Assembly: GCA_030598425.1 (NCBI GenBank)
Contig: JAUVPY010000117.1
Coordinates: 1-7,238, forward strand
Length of the DNA stretch: 7,238 nucleotides
Direction of reading: 5' to 3'
Source: Anaerolineae bacterium
GTDB lineage: Bacteria; Chloroflexota; Anaerolineae; 4572-78; NAK82
In this document: piece after piece, positions 4,895 to 7,238 of the stretch
Position numbering within the stretch: position 1 is the first letter of the stretch
Layout of the letters: every line of letters starts with the position of its first letter
Made by a program: the position numbers and the translations under genes
The notes under the pieces: model-generated
Told to the model about the DNA's origin: nothing
What the model saw: only the letters and a program-made list of their open reading frames with translations
Database searches by the model: none

Positions 4895-7238
4895 CTAAGA
4901 TTCTTTCAAGGTTATTAACGCGCTCAGTTCGGCGGCGAAGCGGTTGAGGCCAGCCACATAGCTCTCCAGATAATCCTGGGCCAACAGGTCGGCCAATTCG
5001 GTCTCCCCCAAGGCCAAGAGCCGGGGGACGAAGGGCCGGAAGTCGCGTAAGCTGATATGCATCTGTCCCTGATCCGTAGTGAGGATTCCCCAAATCAGTT
5101 CCTTGGTCTGCCCGTCGTCCTTGGCGCTGATAAAACGCGTGAGAGAGGCGCCAGGCGCGACCCGACCCACGTTAGAGAAGCCTTCGTTTCCCTTGATAAC
5201 CTCGTTCAGAGCGCCGATACGCTGCGGAATCTGATCGAGGAGGTTTTGCATAGACGAGGGCAGATGCCCCAGCAGACGGATGGTGGCCGTGTTGAAACTC
5301 TCCCCCCGCATCGTCACCGCCTTCAGCGTGTCCATCAACCCCCCAAAAGCCTTCAAATAGGTCAGCAGTTCGCGTCGGGCCCGGTCGAAGGCAATCCAAT
5401 GCTCCGAGTCGGGACAGGCGCGATAAGCTCGATAATGGTCCTGAGCGACTACAAACCGCTCCCGGATTTCGGTCAACGGGTTGCGGAACGTGGTGGGGAA
5501 CACACGCTCTCGAGGGGAGACGTTGCTGGCATCCATAGGGATGAGAAGAGCCGGGTTCGTCTCCCGGAGACGAGCCAGCGTGGCCTCGATCGCCTGGTAG
5601 GCAGCCTGCGCCTCGTTCGACGTGGCCCGGCTCCGAAAAGCTTCCAGAGCCTGGATGAGAGTCCGCGAGGGCCGGTACCAAGACGAGTGGAAGAAGCGGT
5701 AAAGGAGCAGCAGATCGTTGATGGTTAGCCGCACACCTCTCTGGAGAACCCACTGCCGCAGGCGGAGTAGATCTCGTGTCTTCACCCCCGCTGATTCTGC
5801 CGCAGCTTCGTTCATCCGGTGTTCAGCCTCCATCTGCGGCGTGCCCCTCAACCTCAGAGGCGCAGGGCACGAGCTGTTCGGAACGGTATGCTGTTCATGT
5901 GCCAGGCGACGGTACCAATGACGGGCACTATCGGTCATGATCACGGCCACGGCCAGTCCCCACATGCCGTCGAAAAAGATGTGAGACTGATCAAAAACCA
6001 TGCTGTGGTCGGTACAGAAAAGGGTGAGCGCGTGGTCGCCAATGCCGCGCCGGCCACGACGGATGTAGGCCAAAGGTAGGTCGTGTGAGCGGCAATCCCA
6101 GTTTAGGAAAATGGGCGCGCGCCGCAGGGCCGCAAGTTCCGCCTGGGTAGGGGCCGATAACTTTCCGCGCAGACCCGGCTGCAGCGATCGAGCGCTCTCA
6201 GCCAGCATCAAGTCCAACGTGGAAGGTGCCGTGCGGGAAGGTGAGGAAATGATCCCCCCCAACCAGCCGTATACCTCTTGGGGTGTAGGAGGATGCAGTA
6301 CCCCCATCAGTCGCCCGCTCTCCCGGTACCAGACACGCCCTCCTCGATCTACGAGGAGAGGCTGGCCAGTCGCGGCGTCGACCAGCTCTCCGTCCGGAAG
6401 CGGGCTGAGAGGGAGCGACGAGGCGTCGTCGGGATAGGTCGGGTAACAGAGAGGCTGTCCTCTGCTATCCCGCTGAAAAGCAGGCAACAGAAACGTATGA
6501 CCCTGCCAGACAAAAGCGATGGCCGCCCCCCAGAGCGGTATAGGCTCCTTGTACTCCTGGTAAGATTCGGGGCGCAGGACGGCCAGCAGAGTCATCTGTT
6601 TTTGGTAGGCGGGCAGTTCTTCGGCTACGTGCTCCGCATAACGCTTTCGGAGACGCTCTTGGGCCGTCGGGGGGAGGTCATTGAGGCGCTCTCGGAGGAA
6701 ACGCCGGAAAACGGCCCGGCGAAAGGGGATGTAGCCCGAGTCGCCAGGCGGGCGGTGGTACGGGCACAGACGGTTCCAGTCCTGCACCAACGTGACGAAG
6801 GAAGACCGTTCGGAACCCGTGACCTCGGTCATCTCCTCCATCAGAAGCCGCAGCATCACCCGTTCCGTCCAGTGGGTAGCCAGCAACTCGTCGTAGTCGT
6901 AGAGGAGTTCGAGAGCGGCGCAGACCCAGGCAGCGGCAACGGCAATCGGATCAGGCTGGGAGGGAAGCGCTCGATGGAAGCCCACCGTCTCGCTGGCGTG
7001 ACGGGCCGTGTCCTCGCGGAGGCCAAACTGAAGATAGAACTGCCAGGTACCCTCGGGAAAGGCGTCGGCGGGATCTTTTCCGGCCAACTGGAGGAGCTTC
7101 TGGTAGGCGTGCAGAACCGCGGCTGGACCGGCGATGGCAGCGCCATAAAGCCCCTGGGGGATCAGACTGACGCCGCGCATAAGGGCGGCGATGTCCTGGT
7201 TCACCTGGTCGGGGTTGACGCGACGCCCCTTGAGCTTA
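4895..7238 (-). CDS. Large uncharacterised protein with a CoA-dependent acyltransferase-like C-terminal half (5'-truncated by window edge)
   Basis: At least 780 residues are visible. The reading frame stays open to the right edge. The first possible start, GTG at 7204, has no Shine-Dalgarno sequence, and the codons before it (KLKGRRVNPDQ) look coding, so the true start is outside. Numbering from that GTG, residues 1-210 are mostly helical with a conserved-looking stretch, GTWQFYLQFGLREDTARH (52-69). Residues 221-320 look strand-rich. Residues about 360-720 carry three marks of the condensation/alcohol-acetyltransferase/carnitine-acyltransferase fold: SHIFFDG (407-413, HxxxDG with candidate catalytic His408), LTINDLLLLYR (493-503, like TxNDxLL) and FSNVGRV (676-682). 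No signal peptide or membrane segment is visible. The acyl donor and acceptor are unknown, and I do not recognise the N-terminal region. A carnitine acyltransferase label is possible, but its other family motifs were not found. Confidence 0.8.
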   Translation of the reverse strand, partial: KLKGRRVNPDQVNQDIAALMRGVSLIPQGLYGAAIAGPAAVLHAYQKLLQLAGKDPADAFPEGTWQFYLQFGLREDTARHASETVGFHRALPSQPDPIAVAAAWVCAALELLYDYDELLATHWTERVMLRLLMEEMTEVTGSERSSFVTLVQDWNRLCPYHRPPGDSGYIPFRRAVFRRFLRERLNDLPPTAQERLRKRYAEHVAEELPAYQKQMTLLAVLRPESYQEYKEPIPLWGAAIAFVWQGHTFLLPAFQRDSRGQPLCYPTYPDDASSLPLSPLPDGELVDAATGQPLLVDRGGRVWYRESGRLMGVLHPPTPQEVYGWLGGIISSPSRTAPSTLDLMLAESARSLQPGLRGKLSAPTQAELAALRRAPIFLNWDCRSHDLPLAYIRRGRRGIGDHALTLFCTDHSMVFDQSHIFFDGMWGLAVAVIMTDSARHWYRRLAHEQHTVPNSSCPAPLRLRGTPQMEAEHRMNEAAAESAGVKTRDLLRLRQWVLQRGVRLTINDLLLLYRFFHSSWYRPSRTLIQALEAFRSRATSNEAQAAYQAIEATLARLRETNPALLIPMDASNVSPRERVFPTTFRNPLTEIRERFVVAQDHYRAYRACPDSEHWIAFDRARRELLTYLKAFGGLMDTLKAVTMRGESFNTATIRLLGHLPSSMQNLLDQIPQRIGALNEVIKGNEGFSNVGRVAPGASLTRFISAKDDGQTKELIWGILTTDQGQMHISLRDFRPFVPRLLALGETELADLLAQDYLESYVAGLNRFAAELSALITLKES

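Noticed and set aside
5057..5728. 223-codon plus-strand ORF
   Set aside because: It lies entirely inside the acyltransferase-like gene on the other strand and has a composition expected of a shadow frame, with no recognisable domain.
5172..5753. 193-codon minus-strand ORF in another frame
   Set aside because: It overlaps the long minus-strand gene, whose frame carries the HxxxDG and SNVG motifs; this one has no motif.

Overview
The window reads as bacterial chromosome, most likely from the Chloroflexota (Anaerolineae/Caldilineae-type). The main clue is the membrane-anchored peptidyl-prolyl isomerase with a long Thr/Ala/Pro linker (TATPTATPEIPTPAPTP style), which is typical of that phylum's envelope proteins. 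The moderately GC-rich composition agrees. The lineage call is inference; there is no rRNA or other marker gene here.

Layout. Positions 1-189 hold no convincing gene but contain several inverted repeats that form the leader of the first gene. Positions 190-1509 (+) encode a parvulin-type PPIase with one N-terminal membrane anchor. It converges, across 34 bp, on a rel gene (1544-3721, -), a full-length bifunctional (p)ppGpp synthetase/hydrolase. Upstream of rel on the same strand is a PP2C-type Ser/Thr phosphatase (3811-4641, -). Both minus-strand genes have their own sigma70-like promoter with a 17-bp spacer. A 253-bp gap (4642-4894) holds the phosphatase promoter and a striking ~99-bp imperfect inverted repeat (4763-4861). 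The rest (4895-7238, -) is one long ORF, open at the right edge and so 5'-truncated. Its C-terminal half carries HxxxDG, TxNDxLL and SNVG signatures of CoA-dependent (condensation/alcohol-acetyltransferase-like) acyltransferases, fused to a ~350-residue N-terminal region that I do not recognise.

How they may work together. Rel sets the level of the stringent-response alarmone, and the phosphatase is a soluble PP2C of the kind that opposes Hanks-type kinases; no kinase is in the window. The two may be partly co-transcribed, but the promoter in front of rel gives it independent control. The PPIase acts outside the membrane in protein folding and has no evident functional link to them. The acyltransferase-like protein is the least understood item and is separated from the others by the inverted repeat. 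No CRISPR array, tRNA, rRNA, transposase or phage gene was seen.
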